Source: Pseudorasbora parva (lineage: Eukaryota > Chordata > Actinopteri > Cypriniformes > Gobionidae). From it: DNA of 64,000 nucleotides. The notes under the pieces were generated by a model. That model searched no databases. It saw nothing but the letters and a program-made list of their open reading frames with translations, and had not been told where the DNA came from. Of the stretch, positions 41,446-52,056 are shown one piece after another; positions within the stretch are counted from its first letter, which is position 1, and each line of letters opens with the position of its first letter. Location: contig NC_090174.1 in assembly GCF_024679245.1 (NCBI RefSeq), forward strand, positions 17,973,933 through 18,037,932, written 5' to 3'. The translations under genes and the position numbers were made by a program.

Positions 41446-41518
41446 ATGGATAAAGCAAAAAAGCTGTCGGGGGCTAAAAATGGAAAAAGAAAGAGGGAAA
41501 AAGAGATGGTGTGTGAAG
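41446..41518 (+). pseudogene. First-exon fragment of a hAT/ZMYM-like element protein
   Basis: From ATG at 41446 the frame reads MDKAKKLSGAKNGKRKREKE, like the basic N-terminus (MD/EKxxKPSGAxxRKKR) of the TTF-zinc-finger hAT proteins that are abundant in fish. It runs to a plausible donor GAAG|GTATGT at 41518/41519. No further exon was recognised, and 41519-42860 shows no more of it. Confidence 0.4.
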
Positions 41519-42867
41519 GTATGTGACAGCAGCTAAACAAGTGGATAGTGAATGGCAACAGGCAGGCTTTATGTTCATTGAAGGTGCTGAGTGCAAATTC
41601 CAGCACAATGCTTCAGTTAAATGGACATACAGTGCGAGATAAGATGTAAGTAGCTAAAGTAAACATTCCATATTTGGCAAATGTTTTGGGATTAAAATGT
41701 TAAACTACCGATAAAAATAATATGGCAAACTAATAAACCGTTGTCTGATTTATAACGTATATAATTTATGTGATTTAATGTAATAATTAGCAACTGTCAA
41801 TGTGAGAGGACAAGAAACATTAATGAATCTGTTTTATTCATATAATGCATAAGATTAATAATGAATTTGTACATATTGTGAATGAATTTAAAAAAAAATC
41901 TTAGAAAGTAATTAATACAAAAATATTCTAAATATAAATGTACCCTATGTTTTGTTGACTGCTTTAGGAGGGGAAGAGAGGGCAAGATAAGGACAATGAG
42001 TGTAAACGAAAGAGTGATGAAGATGAGAGAGCAGAAATTGACAAATAATTTAATTTAATTTAATAATTGCCCACTGACTTTTTTGTGGCTTTCAAAAGTC
42101 TTAAAATGCTTATAGATGTAGATCAGAGAAATTTTCTGGCACTGGGTAGTTGTGCCTCTCGGTGTACATGATGAACTCAAAGCCAAACTCCTTTAGGAGC
42201 TCTTGATTTATTACCTTTAGTGCTTCGTCAAATTCTATTTTTCCAACATAACACTAATTAATATATAACTGGCCACTATATCACATGTCTGAGCACACAG
42301 TTAAGCTGTTATACATGTACCAAATACAGCATTGCACATATTTTCCATACATAAATCACTCATAAATTTAATTTCTCTTGCTTTTCCCACTTACACAATA
42401 ATAACGATGTAATTGTCATTTAACAGGGCAAAGTGACTCACCAAGGAATACTGTTCAATGAAGGCCCATTGAACTTTCATCACACAAAATTCCAGAATGG
42501 TGCAGCACGTCTCCTTTAAATCCTTTTCTTTACCATTTTTTTAATCAAAAATACACCACGTAAACATTTTAGCAACACACTGTCACTATAAAAGAGTATG
42601 TCACCATACACTTTCATATTCCTATTCAATAACTGTTTACTCGACACATCATCCTCAGTGAACCCGTCTTTTGAGTGATACCCCGAACTTTTGAATATTC
42701 CAAACTTCACCACACACCAGCAGATTGATGGAGAGGAGACAGAGTGATTAAGCCAATCATTATGTGGGGATTATTAAGAGGCCATGATGGACAGGGCCAA
42801 TGGGCAAATTTGGGATTTTTAACGACCACAGAGAGTCGGGACCACGGTTTAACTCTTTGACATTACA
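41519..42867. other. AT-rich DNA, no gene seen
   Basis: Small frames at 41797-41985 and 42516-42713 (both minus strand) lack any family signature. No inverted-repeat element was resolved. Confidence 0.5.
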
Positions 42868-42869
42868 TA

Positions 42870-44444
42870 CCCCTTTTCCACCAGAATGAACCGGGTGCTA
42901 GTTCGGAGCCAGTGCTAGTGTCAGTTCTAAGTTGGTTCGACTTGAGAGCCTTCTAAGAACCGTTTTCTTTTCCACATGCTAAGAGCCACAACAGAGCCAG
43001 GTCTTACGTCATACCAGAGTCCTGCACGGGTCCATCCCAGACCCGTTAATATTTTAAACCCGTTAATATACCCGTTAAGTGCCCGCAATAAATCACACAC
43101 GCTAAAATCATTCCAATTAAAATGCTTTATTTTTTTTTAATATTGCACTTCTCTCAACATCAACAGCATCATGAATGGGCTAAAGAAACAGGCTAAAGTG
43201 CCTTTATAGACTCGTTGTCAACAATTTTATATACTTCACTCACCAACTTTACTTTTACTTCATCCATTGCTTATCCTGCAACAATCGCTCCATCTGGGCT
43301 ACGAGTGGCATCAACAAAAGTCACAGTGGTGGTGACGTGATGGATCAAATGGCAAATCGTTGTTGCGTGTATGTGTAATGGTAAATTGGACATAGAAATT
43401 GTAATACAGTATGTTTGGGGGGGAAGAAGGACGACCGGATCGTTTTGATCGTTTTTCGAGAACCGGCGAACATTTAAAAGACTTAACCAAACAAAGCGAA
43501 AGTAACGCGGCCCCTCACGGACATCTGCCACGCACACACATAATAAAACAAACACAACTCAACGTAAAATCCAGGTCTGGTGATCTCTCGTCCTTATATG
43601 CCGCCGAGCTCCCTCGTGAGAGGATTTGAGACCGGTGTGGCTCACAGGTGACACTCATTCGCCATCACGCCCCGGTCTCGCTCGCTCCTCCGCCTCGCCA
43701 CAGCACAGAAAAATATTGCACATATTATTCATCCGCGCTTCTACCCGCTTGCACGGAATTAATTATCCGCCCGCACCCCGCCCGTGTATTTTATAATTTA
43801 TGTCACAATCCACCTGTTTTAGCCACTTTTATGCCCGCGGGTACCCCCGTTGCAGGACTCTACTGCTAGCGAGGCAGCGGGAAACACACACACACACACA
43901 CACACAATTTCCAGGCGTGTTCTATCTAATGCATTGACGCTGCGCAGACCAACCCACATATGATATTCAAATACTGCGTGAGCGATTCAAAAGCATAAGG
44001 GGTCGTTGGCGCTCGCTCTACTTTGATGACATACGCAATCAGTCTGCACAGCGCGCGCCGATGCATCTCGAACAAGCCTTCCCTCAGTGGCTCATGGCTT
44101 AATGATCCTACATCAGCATTAAAACGCCGCAAATCCAACGCATCTGTGCAGCTCTCCATGATTTGTATAGACGGAGATTACAATCCAGCAGTTGTTAGCT
44201 TGATTAGCTGCTATTGAAAAAATGGCGGTCACAGGTTTGTGTTCATCTTGTTGATCACGGTAACGCCGCCCCCAGCCGGTGACGCAAGCGGTTCTTACTT
44301 CTAGCCCAGCAATGTTTTGGTGTTACTTAAGAACCACTTTTCCTGGCTCGGAGCTGGTGCTTTGGCTGTGGAAACACAAAGAACCGATTTGAAACTAGGC
44401 TCTGGCTCCGATTTAGCACCAGCACTGCCTTGGTGGAAAAGGGG
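42870..44444. mobile_element. TA-flanked DNA element with 14-bp perfect inverted ends
   Basis: CCCCTTTTCCACCA at 42870-42883 is exactly inverted at 44431-44444, with TA just outside each end (42868-42869, 44445-44446). Subterminal words (GAACCGGGTGCTAGTTCGGA and, inverted, AGCCAGAGCCTAGTTTC) are related between the ends. A second element sits inside. No transposase frame remains. A TA or TAA duplication would fit Tc1/mariner or Harbinger; I lean to a Harbinger-type MITE but cannot prove it. Confidence 0.75.
43015..43868. mobile_element. Nested hAT-like element (CAGAGTCCTGCA ends)
   Basis: The left end is CAGAGTCCTGCACGGGTCC. The inverted right end reads AGAGTCCTGCAACGGGGGTACC, with three extra bases outside it. 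This is a familiar form of fish hAT-derived repeats (CCCGCGGG near the end). Inside, 43390-43700 is richer in G+C and holds a minus-strand frame without family signature. The target duplication could not be fixed. Confidence 0.55.
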
Positions 44445-44650
44445 TAACAGTGTCCCCATCACTATACTGGGGTGTTAGGACCCCCACAGACCACAGGGTG
44501 AGCACCCCCTGATGGCCTTACTAACACCTCTACCAGCAGCTACCTGGTTTTCCCAGTTGGTTTCCCATCCATGTACTGACCAGGCTCAGCCCTAGCTTCT
44601 TTGGCTACAGGGTGATATGGCTGCTGGCTATTAACAGAGAAAAAGAGTTC
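44445..44650 (-). repeat. SINE-like repeat with a 5S rRNA-derived segment
   Basis: On the minus strand 44559-44606 resembles the 3' half of 5S rRNA: AGCTAGGGCTGAGCC followed by TGGTCAGTACATGGATGGGA, in which the pol III C-box (GGATGGGA) is nearly intact. The flanking GTGTCCCCATCACTATACTG and GGTGATATGGCTGCTGGC belong to a common zebrafish-type repeat. It is a 5S-derived retroposon piece, not a functional 5S gene, since the 5' half and the terminator are missing. Confidence 0.6.
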
Positions 44651-45573
44651 TGGCTAAAAGGGGTATAGCAGTGGTAGGAGGTGAGGCAAAATCTCACAAG
44701 AAAATAACAATAAATACATTTGCACTTAACAGATGTGTTTTATTACCGCCTACACCTACACCTACCCCAAACCAAAACCTACACTTACAATAATGCAAAT
44801 ACGGTAATTAAATGACGCAATATTGATGTGCTTTAACCGTGTGCTTTAACCCTTTAGTCTTTAACCATGCCGCACATAGTGTGATGACATCACCGTTTCA
44901 CAAAATATACGGATTGGCTGTACACATGAAACGCAAGATTGTCGTTTTCAGATTTATCCACTCTGGGACCCGGTTTCAGAAAATGGCCTCCCAACCAAGA
45001 GAAATAGGGAGAAGGTGGGGTGTGTGAAATTGAGCAATAGTTTAATCCATTTAGTTGATCTTTGATGATTGATCTGACTTCCGGGTGAGTAGGGTACGCT
45101 GGCACGTTCTGGCTGCCGCATTCTGCCTGCCGCTCCTCTCTCTCAGTTGTGATGCAGCGTGCTTTCTTCATGTTTGCCGGGAAATTATTTTTCTTGGTGT
45201 TGGCCTGGTTGCTTTCTATCGGCTCTGTGGACTCACAGATAGGCTCATTTGGAGCTGGTGCAGACGAGGATTTAATGAACATGGCCTTACAGTACACCTC
45301 TCGCCAGCTCTTATCCCTGAAGCGGAATTACAATCTGTCGGGGGGACTCCTACGACTGCTGTGACAGGGCTGGATTATTGCGGCCCAAGCGGTATATTCA
45401 TCGGAGCACAGGACGAAGCTACATCTCTTCCTCCTCATCCTCCATCCCAGTTTTGAACTGCCGACGAAGGACTACAAGACTGTCATCCCCGGGGCTGATC
45501 TTACTAACTTTCCTGCTCTGCCGTATGAGCAGCATTTCTGTGATGCGGCGTCTCAAAGCCCTTTAAAAGCCGC

Positions 45574-46455
45574 GTTACTGAACGCACGCTCTGTGAATAA
45601 CAAAGCTCTATTACTGGCAGATTTTATTATGGACAAGAAGCTTGACTTGATTTTCATCACAGAAACATGGCACAAACAGGACGATTGTTTTCTTTTTAAT
45701 CAGCTGACTCCAGCGGGCTTTGGACTCATTGACGTTTCACAAATTACAGGTAGAGGTGGTGGTATTATAGTGTGTATATATAAGTGTCCATTCCTCCTTT
45801 TAAAACTTTTGAAAGTCTTGTTTTAAATGTGTCTGATACTCACTCTGCTCTCCATTCTGCCATGGTCACCATCTATCGACCTCCTAAACTGAATAAGGAC
45901 TTTCTGTCTGAGTTTGCTGATCTTCTTTCTACATTGTCCGTCAGATTTAAGAGAATTTTGATTCTGGGTGATTTTAACTTGCATGTAGATCAGAAAGCCT
46001 GTCTCTTGGCCAAGGATTTTCTATCACTCTTGGACTGTTTTAATTTTTTTCAGTTTGTAAATGTCCCCACTCACTGTAAAGGACACACGTTAGATTTAAT
46101 TATTGCAAATGACTCATCTCTTTCTAATCTCTCTGTTGTGGATGCTGGACTTTCTGATCATCTAGCTATCTTTTTTAATATTGAGACATTTCATTCTAGT
46201 AGAGAGACTTCACAAATTATTTCTTTCCGTAAATGGCAATCAATTGATCATGCTACCTTTGCAAACTCCATTGTCTCTTCTTTAGTTGGCATGTCTTCTG
46301 CTCCTCTTGATGATACAATTACAGCATTCAATAATGTCCTTACAGCCAACTTGGACATCTTTGCACCCATAAAAACACGTAATGTTTCATTTGCACAGTC
46401 AGCCCCCTGTATAATGGTGACTTGCGTAGACAGAAGGCTGTGTTTCAGAAATTAG
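45574..46455 (+). pseudogene. L2-like ORF2, AP endonuclease domain
   Basis: LNARSVNNK, FITETWHK and the GRGGGI loop lie in one frame up to about 45780; a frameshift leads to IYRPPK, ILGDFNLHVD, HTLDLIIAN and SDHLAI in the next. These are the endonuclease motifs of the L2/CR1 group, with the active-site N, E, D and H residues still in place. A second frameshift near 46430 follows. Confidence 0.85.
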
Positions 46456-47600
46456 AGCAAAAATGGCATCACTCTGGTTTATATGTGTTCCACCAGGCAT
46501 GGAAAGATTGCTTGTCAAACTACAGAATAGCCATTAAAACTGCAAGATCTACCTATTTCTCAAACATTATTGATAATAATCAAAGCAATCCCAGGAAGTG
46601 CTTTCATACAATTAACAGTCAGCTTAAAGCAGATGGGCTCAGTTCTCTGACTTTATCTGACGGGCTGTGTAATAAGTTTCTCAAATCTTTCATTGAAAAA
46701 ATGTATAATATTCACACAAATATCCATTCTTTGCAGTCTGCAGATCTAGCAATTAATACTCCTAGGTTCTCTGGCATTCCTTTAAATCCAAATTTACTTT
46801 ATTACAACCTGAGATGCTCTGCAACCAGGTTTCTGGTATGAAAGCCACCACTTGTATACTTGATCCCATGCCTGATAGCCTGTTTAAATCCTGTTTTGGT
46901 CTTTTATGTCCCTCAGTTCTTGCTATAATAAATGACTCTTTGTCAACTGGGGAGGTGCCAGCAGCACTTAAAACTGCTGTGGTTACTCCTGTTTTAAAAA
47001 AGCAAAATTCTGATGTTCAAAATGTCGAATAATCGTCCAATCTCAAACCTATCATTTCTGTCTAAAATCTTGGAGGGTGTGGTTGCAGCTCAATTAAACA
47101 AACACTTAATTTAAAATAAACTATTTGAGCCACATCAATCAGGATTTCATAAAAATTACACAGCACTGAGACTGCGTTGGTGAAAGTCGCTAATGACTTA
47201 CTAATTGCCTCCAGGTCCACGTCCATTCTCATTCTCTTGGATCTTAGTTCAGCCTTCGACACTATGTCCTACTACTTAATCGCCTCGAACATGTATTTGG
47301 CTTGTCAGAGACGGTTCTTGACTGGTTCAAGTCCTATTTCACTGACCGTAGTCAATTTGTTTTTATGGGTGGTTATAGGTCCAAGGTTGGTTCTGTTCAT
47401 ATAGGTGTTCCACAAGGGTCAGTCTTGGGTCCTCTACTCTTTAATGTACATTTTTTCCACTTGGTCAATTACTACAATCTCTCAACCTTAACTATCACTT
47501 TTATGCTGATGATACACAGATTTATATCCATACTAGACCGGGTCAGCAAGTGTACGTTGGGCATCTTTCTAACTGTATTGCTGAGATAAAGAGTTGGATG
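46422..47600 (+). pseudogene. L2-like ORF2, reverse transcriptase region
   Basis: In shifting frames it shows LDPMPDSLFK, TAVVTPVLKK, ILLDLSSAFDT, GVPQGSVLGPLLF and, at about 47497-47527 in yet another frame, FYADDTQIYI. All major RT blocks are therefore still recognisable, including both catalytic aspartate sites, but at least three frameshifts and an in-frame stop separate them. Confidence 0.85.
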
Positions 47601-47649
47601 TCCAATAATTTTCTGTCTCTAAAGAGCTCAAAAACAGAAGTCATGCTCC

Positions 47650-47982
47650 TTGGATCTCCACATCAACTGCGAAAGGTTGGGTCTCCTACTCTGTCTGATA
47701 AATAAAATCTTTATGCTGGCCTATAAATCTCTGCACAATCTGGTACCTGAGTATTTAACTGACTTATTAATCCCCTACACACCACGTCGCAATCTGCACT
47801 CCTCTCAGAGTGGTCTTTTGGTTATTCCGAAGACACGGCTTCATACGTGGGGTGACCGAGCATTTTCTGTCTATGCTCCTACGCTCTGGAATTCTCTCCC
47901 GGCCGATATCAGGGAAGCAAATTCATTAGTGACTTTTAAATCTCTTCTTAAAACATTTTATTTTAGGATTGCTTTTACATGA
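47650..47982 (+). pseudogene. L2-like ORF2, C-terminal region
   Basis: LAYKSLHNLVPEYLTDLLIP, then RSxxxL and a WGDRAFSVYAPTLWNSLP segment, ending at TGA 47980-47982: the highly conserved tail of L2 ORF2. The jump from VGSPTLSDK to INKIFMLAYK shows that about 100 residues normally found between these segments were deleted. Confidence 0.85.
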
Positions 47983-48096
47983 ACTTGATTTTATGCGTTT
48001 ATTTTCTTGTTCTTACATTGTGTTTATTCATTTGCTGTTATGCTTGTCTGTAAAGTGCTTTGAGAAACCTTTTAAAGGCACTATACAAAATAAATA

Positions 48097-48150
<54 letters not shown>

Positions 48151-48151
48151 C

Positions 48152-48639
48152 ATCATCTTCGGTAATTTGCCCGGATCATAATCAATCAATCAGTTCATGG
48201 AGTGACATGGACATTTCATCCAATTTTATACTCAGACCGGTCATAATTCGTATAATTTCACCAGTCTGACCCCTGCGCCTCCACAGTCCGTGCTGAGATG
48301 TTACGGTTCAGTTCATTGATCTGTATCACTCTCTGATCTAATACCTTCAGTCGGTCACGCACATCCCAGAAGAACTATCCCTTTAATTTCCACAGACAGC
48401 GGCTGGGTGAATTTACAGGCAGCTGTCTTACAAATCTTCCAATATGTCAGAGCAATTCCAAGACCGAGGAATAGGGAACCCACTATCAAAAATCCAAATA
48501 TCAATAAGTCCTCCACGGATGGAATCGTTTAGAAAATTTGTTTTGGATTCCGATCATCGGTTCCAAACACGCAAGTTTTGGTTTCCATGGCCACCTGATT
48601 TTCGGAAGTGCTTGCCACGCCTGCTTGCTCTTACAGCCA
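48152..48639. other. Repeat-derived DNA, no gene seen
   Basis: No motif was recognised apart from proximity to the BED-finger fragment that follows. Confidence 0.4.
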
Positions 48640-48716
48640 TGGAGCACGGTAAGCAGCGCTCTGAAGTGTGGATTTATTTCACTTTTAAAAAGCCTGGGTT
48701 GGCACAGTGCAACTAG
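48640..48716 (+). pseudogene. BED zinc-finger start of a hAT-type element protein
   Basis: In the frame ending at 48716, MEHGKQRSEVWIYFTFKKPG matches the start of BED fingers (SxVWxxFT), with AQC giving the first metal cysteine. It stops right after. BED fingers bind DNA in hAT transposases and ZBED genes. The fragment is far too short to be functional. Confidence 0.45.
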
Positions 48717-49395
48717 TATTGTCAAAAATATCAATACTGAAATATCTGAAAAGATATGATACTCTGCGTATCTGAGAGCTGCGCTCTCCTCTCCAACCGA
48801 CAGCAAGTTGACACTCACCCTCATATTCTCATTCAGCCCTGTTAACCCTCTGAACACGGCAGACGTGCATTCTGCTGGACTTTTCCTCATGAAAAATGTG
48901 TTAGTGTTAGTGTGTGATCGGTCTGAATTTCAGCTTATTATTGGTCAAATACACTACAAAAATTTATCAGCGCACATCTTGAAGAGTATTAACGTAGGCA
49001 GCAGTTATTTGTTATTCAAACTACAAAAAGACAAACGATCACACTGCTTTGAATGATCAACGTGTGAAACTTTAATGGTTTCATCTGTAGGCTATTTAAT
49101 TTTTTACAAAGAACATTATCCAATGTTATTTTACATGTAATTACTTTGCATTTCTTAAATTCAGTTTCTTACTTGAATGTTAGATTTACCTGAAAAAATA
49201 AAGCAGTCTATTTCATTTGTATCTTTTATTCTATTGTATTTATTTGTGCTATTGTTTGTAATCTGTTTATTTGTTCTTATTTTATTACTGTTTACTCGTC
49301 TTTTTAAATTTAATTTACCATTCGAAATCAAGCTTCCTTGTGCTGTGTGTAAGCTATTACAACACAATTACCCCGTTTAAAAAAATACATGGAGT

Positions 49396-49571
49396 TAGCA
49401 AATATTTGTGAGATAATTTTAATAGTAGGCTAATTGATTAATGTTTATATATGAAAAAAAGCTTAAAAGCTTTATTATATAAAGTGATCTCTTCAGAAGA
49501 AATATTTGATTGCCTAGACTTTCAATAGACGGACAAAAAAAATATTATATTAAAAATATCTATTTGACAGT
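49396..49571. repeat. Inverted copy of a segment repeated at 51716 and 54066
   Basis: The reverse complement of this stretch (TCCGTCTATTGAAAGTCTAG, AAGAGATCACTTTATATAAT) is found at about 51740-51870 and 54103-54240. It belongs to the 49.4-54.7 kb mosaic. Confidence 0.8.
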
Positions 49572-49607
49572 ATATGCAGTGTTTTTTTTCCATGTGGTAT
49601 TGAAAAT

Positions 49608-50156
49608 TAGCCTAGAAATCTAGACGCACCCTAGCGGCAGCAAATTTATTCTGCCTGCAAGTGTCGTCTAGGAACTCTCAATACCTTTCTGAGCTGTATT
49701 CCTCACAATCTGGACGGGCCAATCACATCGTGTATAGAGTCGGTGGGCGGGGCCATAATGACGACGGCCGAGTTGCGTTTGCGTGCTTCTTGTAAACACA
49801 GAAACTTACGAACGGCGGCGGTCTTTTGAATCAGCTTTGACTGCGATTCTGGAAGACTTGGAGTTAAGCTTTTCTCTGAGAAAAGAACAAAGAACGGCAC
49901 TGTTAAAAGTGCATTCTTAAAAAACTGCATTCTTAAAAAGGGAAGATGTGTTCGGAGTTTAGCCGACCAGATACGGTGAATGTTTAATCTATCAACAAGC
50001 TCTGCTTCACCTCCATTGCTCTGGTTGGTGTAGCGCTATCCTATCGCGTGCAGAGGGAGTTTGAAAGACGACCGTTTATCCCGCCCCTTGGATTAAGTTT
50101 GTCTTTGGTAAGTTTCCAGACCAAACATCTTGATGTGGGTCTGGCTTGTCAGGCTA
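49608..50156. mobile_element. 549-bp element with 9-bp target duplication and an empty site in the window
   Basis: The ends TAGCCTAGAAATCTAGACGC and, inverted, TAGCCTGACAAGCCAGACCC form imperfect inverted repeats. ATTGAAAAT lies at 49599-49607 and again at 50157-50165. The surrounding sequence occurs inverted at 52624-52817 without the element and with a single ATTTTCAAT (52783-52791), which is the empty site. This fixes the boundaries and the 9-bp duplication. A 9-bp duplication suggests a Mutator- or Merlin-type transposase. The interior has a G+C-rich patch and no transposase frame. Confidence 0.92.
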
Positions 50157-50331
50157 ATTGAAAATAGCATTGAATATCAATGTGACATGTTTTGACTCCA
50201 CCCCTCAAAGAATCGGAATCGAGAATCAAAAATCGAAAAGAACCAGAATCGAAAGTAAGGATTGCAATCGGAATCAGAATCGTTCAAATCAAAACGTTGC
50301 CCAACCCTAGCTTCAAGGCATAGGACTTGCC
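50157..50331. repeat. Left arm of an inverted duplication (partner 52624-52817)
   Basis: The arm, together with 49572-49598 left of the inserted element, is the reverse complement of 52624-52817 with few differences. It contains TGCCCAACCCTA, the end of a common hAT-like repeat (GAATCGGAATCGAGAATC words), followed by CTTCAAGGCATAGGACTTGC. Confidence 0.85.
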
Positions 50332-50559
50332 AGTTGTTCCAGGTGTCCCACATGCAGCCTGTGGCGAAGGTCCCATCCGGGCAGGTGGGTTCTCCCAGTG
50401 CACCCTTCCTATTGGGAAAATCTTGTCAATCGCACTGAGTGACCAGTTAATCATTTCCCTTTCAGTCCAGCAAGCAGGGGTTCAGAGAAAAAGTTTGACA
50501 AGACAAAAAAAGAGCAATCGCTAGAGCGGAGCAGTGAGAAAACACACCTGCCCTGTATG

Positions 50560-50780
50560 AGAACAGGCAGTGGAATAGGATTTCTGACCTGTAAGGTTGC
50601 CAGAATAATAATCATACACTGTTTGTTTATAGGCCAGAGGAGAACTGGCAGCCGCCTGAGCCTGGTTTCTCCCAAGGTTTATTTTTTGGTTCCTTGCCAC
50701 TTTGGCTTTGCTTGCTCAGCTGGGGACACAAAATTTTCAATTAAAGTTTTCAACGAAATATCCAAATAAAATTAATTACT
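50560..50780. repeat. Dispersed repeat also seen at 63660
   Basis: ATCATACACTGTTTGTTTAT, then GCCAGAGGAGAACTGGC and CTGGTTTCTCCCAAGG, is a common fish repeat. A related copy with AATCATACACTGTTTGTTTG lies at 63661-63745. Confidence 0.6.
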
Positions 50781-50849
50781 AAATTAACTGTATGAACTTT
50801 ATTACTGATCTGCCCACATTGTCGCTATATGATAAATTGAAACGAGCTG

Positions 50850-51236
50850 ATGACATCACTGTTCTCTCCAGAACGACTGTACAGCCGTATCAAATTTTAT
50901 TGCAATATTTTTCTACTTTTGAAACAATCGTCATTTTAAAAGAGCTATAAAAATTAAGTTGACAAGATGCATATGAACTTTAATGACATCAAATTCTTAA
51001 TCTGTAGGGTTTAATATGGAGTTGCCCCACCCTTTGAAGCTGCAGCTTCAACTCTTCTGGGAAGGCGTTTCACAAGGTTTAGGAGTGTGTTTATGGGAAT
51101 TTTTGACCATTCTTTTAGAAGCTAATTTTTGATGTCACGCACTGATCTTGGATGAAAAGGCCTGTCTTGCAGTCTCCACTCTAATTCATCCCAAAGGGGA
51201 TCTATTGGTTTGAGGTCAGGACTGGCAGCTGGCAGG
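50850..51236 (-). pseudogene. Tc1-like transposon fragment (copy 1)
   Basis: This is a direct repeat of 52054-52430 (offset about 1203 bp). On the minus strand it carries the transposase 3' coding end, equivalent to the WDELEWRLQ segment in copy 2, and the untranslated tail with GAAGAGTTGAAGCTGCAGC. It breaks off where copy 2 continues into the catalytic core. Confidence 0.75.
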
Positions 51237-51249
51237 ACTGGCAATATAT

Positions 51250-51978
51250 AAATATTACTTCTACATCACAATACTTGAGTTTATTTGATGGGCATTGAAT
51301 GGGTGCGTATGGTGTTAGGCAACATATCAAACGGGTCTGTTTATGTTGCATGGTTTATGGAAGCAAGTAGGTTTCTGAGGTGAGAGACCCAGGCGCTCAG
51401 CGCTCATCAACCCCAGCGAGAGCAGCCTTAACTCGGCTCGTCCTTCTGATGACTGCCGCTGCCTGGCAGAAGCCCCTCCCATGACGCAAATTCGCGTCTG
51501 TTGTGTAGTGAATGAAGCGAATGGAGTCAAAATGTTCACGCGTCCATGTTCGCGCGAATAGCGCTATTTATTCTCGTCACTCGCGTCTGGTATGAACACA
51601 GCATAACTGTTGTGTGCGCTAAACCGGAACTGAGATACCGTCAACCGGAAGTATCAAGTGTCATGGCGACGCCCACTAAGACTCGCAGGAAAGTTGTTGA
51701 TACTGTCAAAAAGATATTTTTAATATAATTTTTTTTTTTTGTCCGTCTATTGAAAGTCTAGGCAATCAAATATTTCTTCTGAAGAGATCACTTTATATAA
51801 TAAAGCTTTTAAGCTTTTTCTCATATATAAACATTGATCAATTAGCCTATTATTAAAATTATCTCACAAATAAGTGAGATCATCCAGGTGGATGCTGCAC
51901 ATTGGTGGTGGCTGAGGAGATTCCCCCCTTATGTAAAGCACTTTGGGTGTCTAGAAAAGCGCTATATAAATGTAATGA

Positions 51979-52033
<55 letters not shown>

Positions 52034-52056
52034 TCTTTGCAACCACCAAACCCAGA
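51250..52056. repeat. Direct duplicate, copy A (pairs with 53616-54433)
   Basis: From AATATTACTTCTACATCACA through TGCCTGGCAGAAGCCCCTCC to (ATT)n and CTCTTTGCAACCACCAAACC it matches 53616-54433 at an offset of 2366 bp, with about one difference per 100 bp and a shorter ATT run. Its right break point is exactly at CCCAGAC, where Tc1 sequence of different parts follows in the two copies. Confidence 0.9.
51860..52034. repeat. L2-type 3' tail or SINE with (ATT)n
   Basis: AGGTGGATGCTGCACATTGG, TGTAAAGCACTTTGGGTG and AAAAGCGCTATATAAATG lead into about 55 bp of ATT, the standard 3' tail of L2-dependent retroposons. It is repeated at 54225-54411 with a longer ATT run. It splits the Tc1 sequence on its right from the segment on its left. 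Confidence 0.8.

Larger units (their letters stand above)
45070..48151 (+). mobile_element. L2-like LINE with (ATT)n tail, broken
   Basis: It carries an endonuclease (45574-46200), RT blocks (46814-47600) and a C-terminal region (47650-47982), then an untranslated end with GTAAAGTGCTTTGAGAAACC, AAAGGCACTATACAAAATAA and an ATT microsatellite at about 48099-48151. That 3' end is the typical L2-clade form. The frame is broken several times and part of the region between RT and the C-terminus is deleted. The 5' part, 45070-45570, may be an untranslated leader or ORF1 remnant. Confidence 0.88.

Noticed and set aside
43271..43555. 94-codon minus-strand frame in the nested hAT-like element
   Set aside because: No family signature; it spans the element's G+C-rich interior and nothing supports translation.
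44559..44606. Functional 5S rRNA gene
   Set aside because: Only the 3' half is recognisable, with substitutions, and no terminator of T residues follows.
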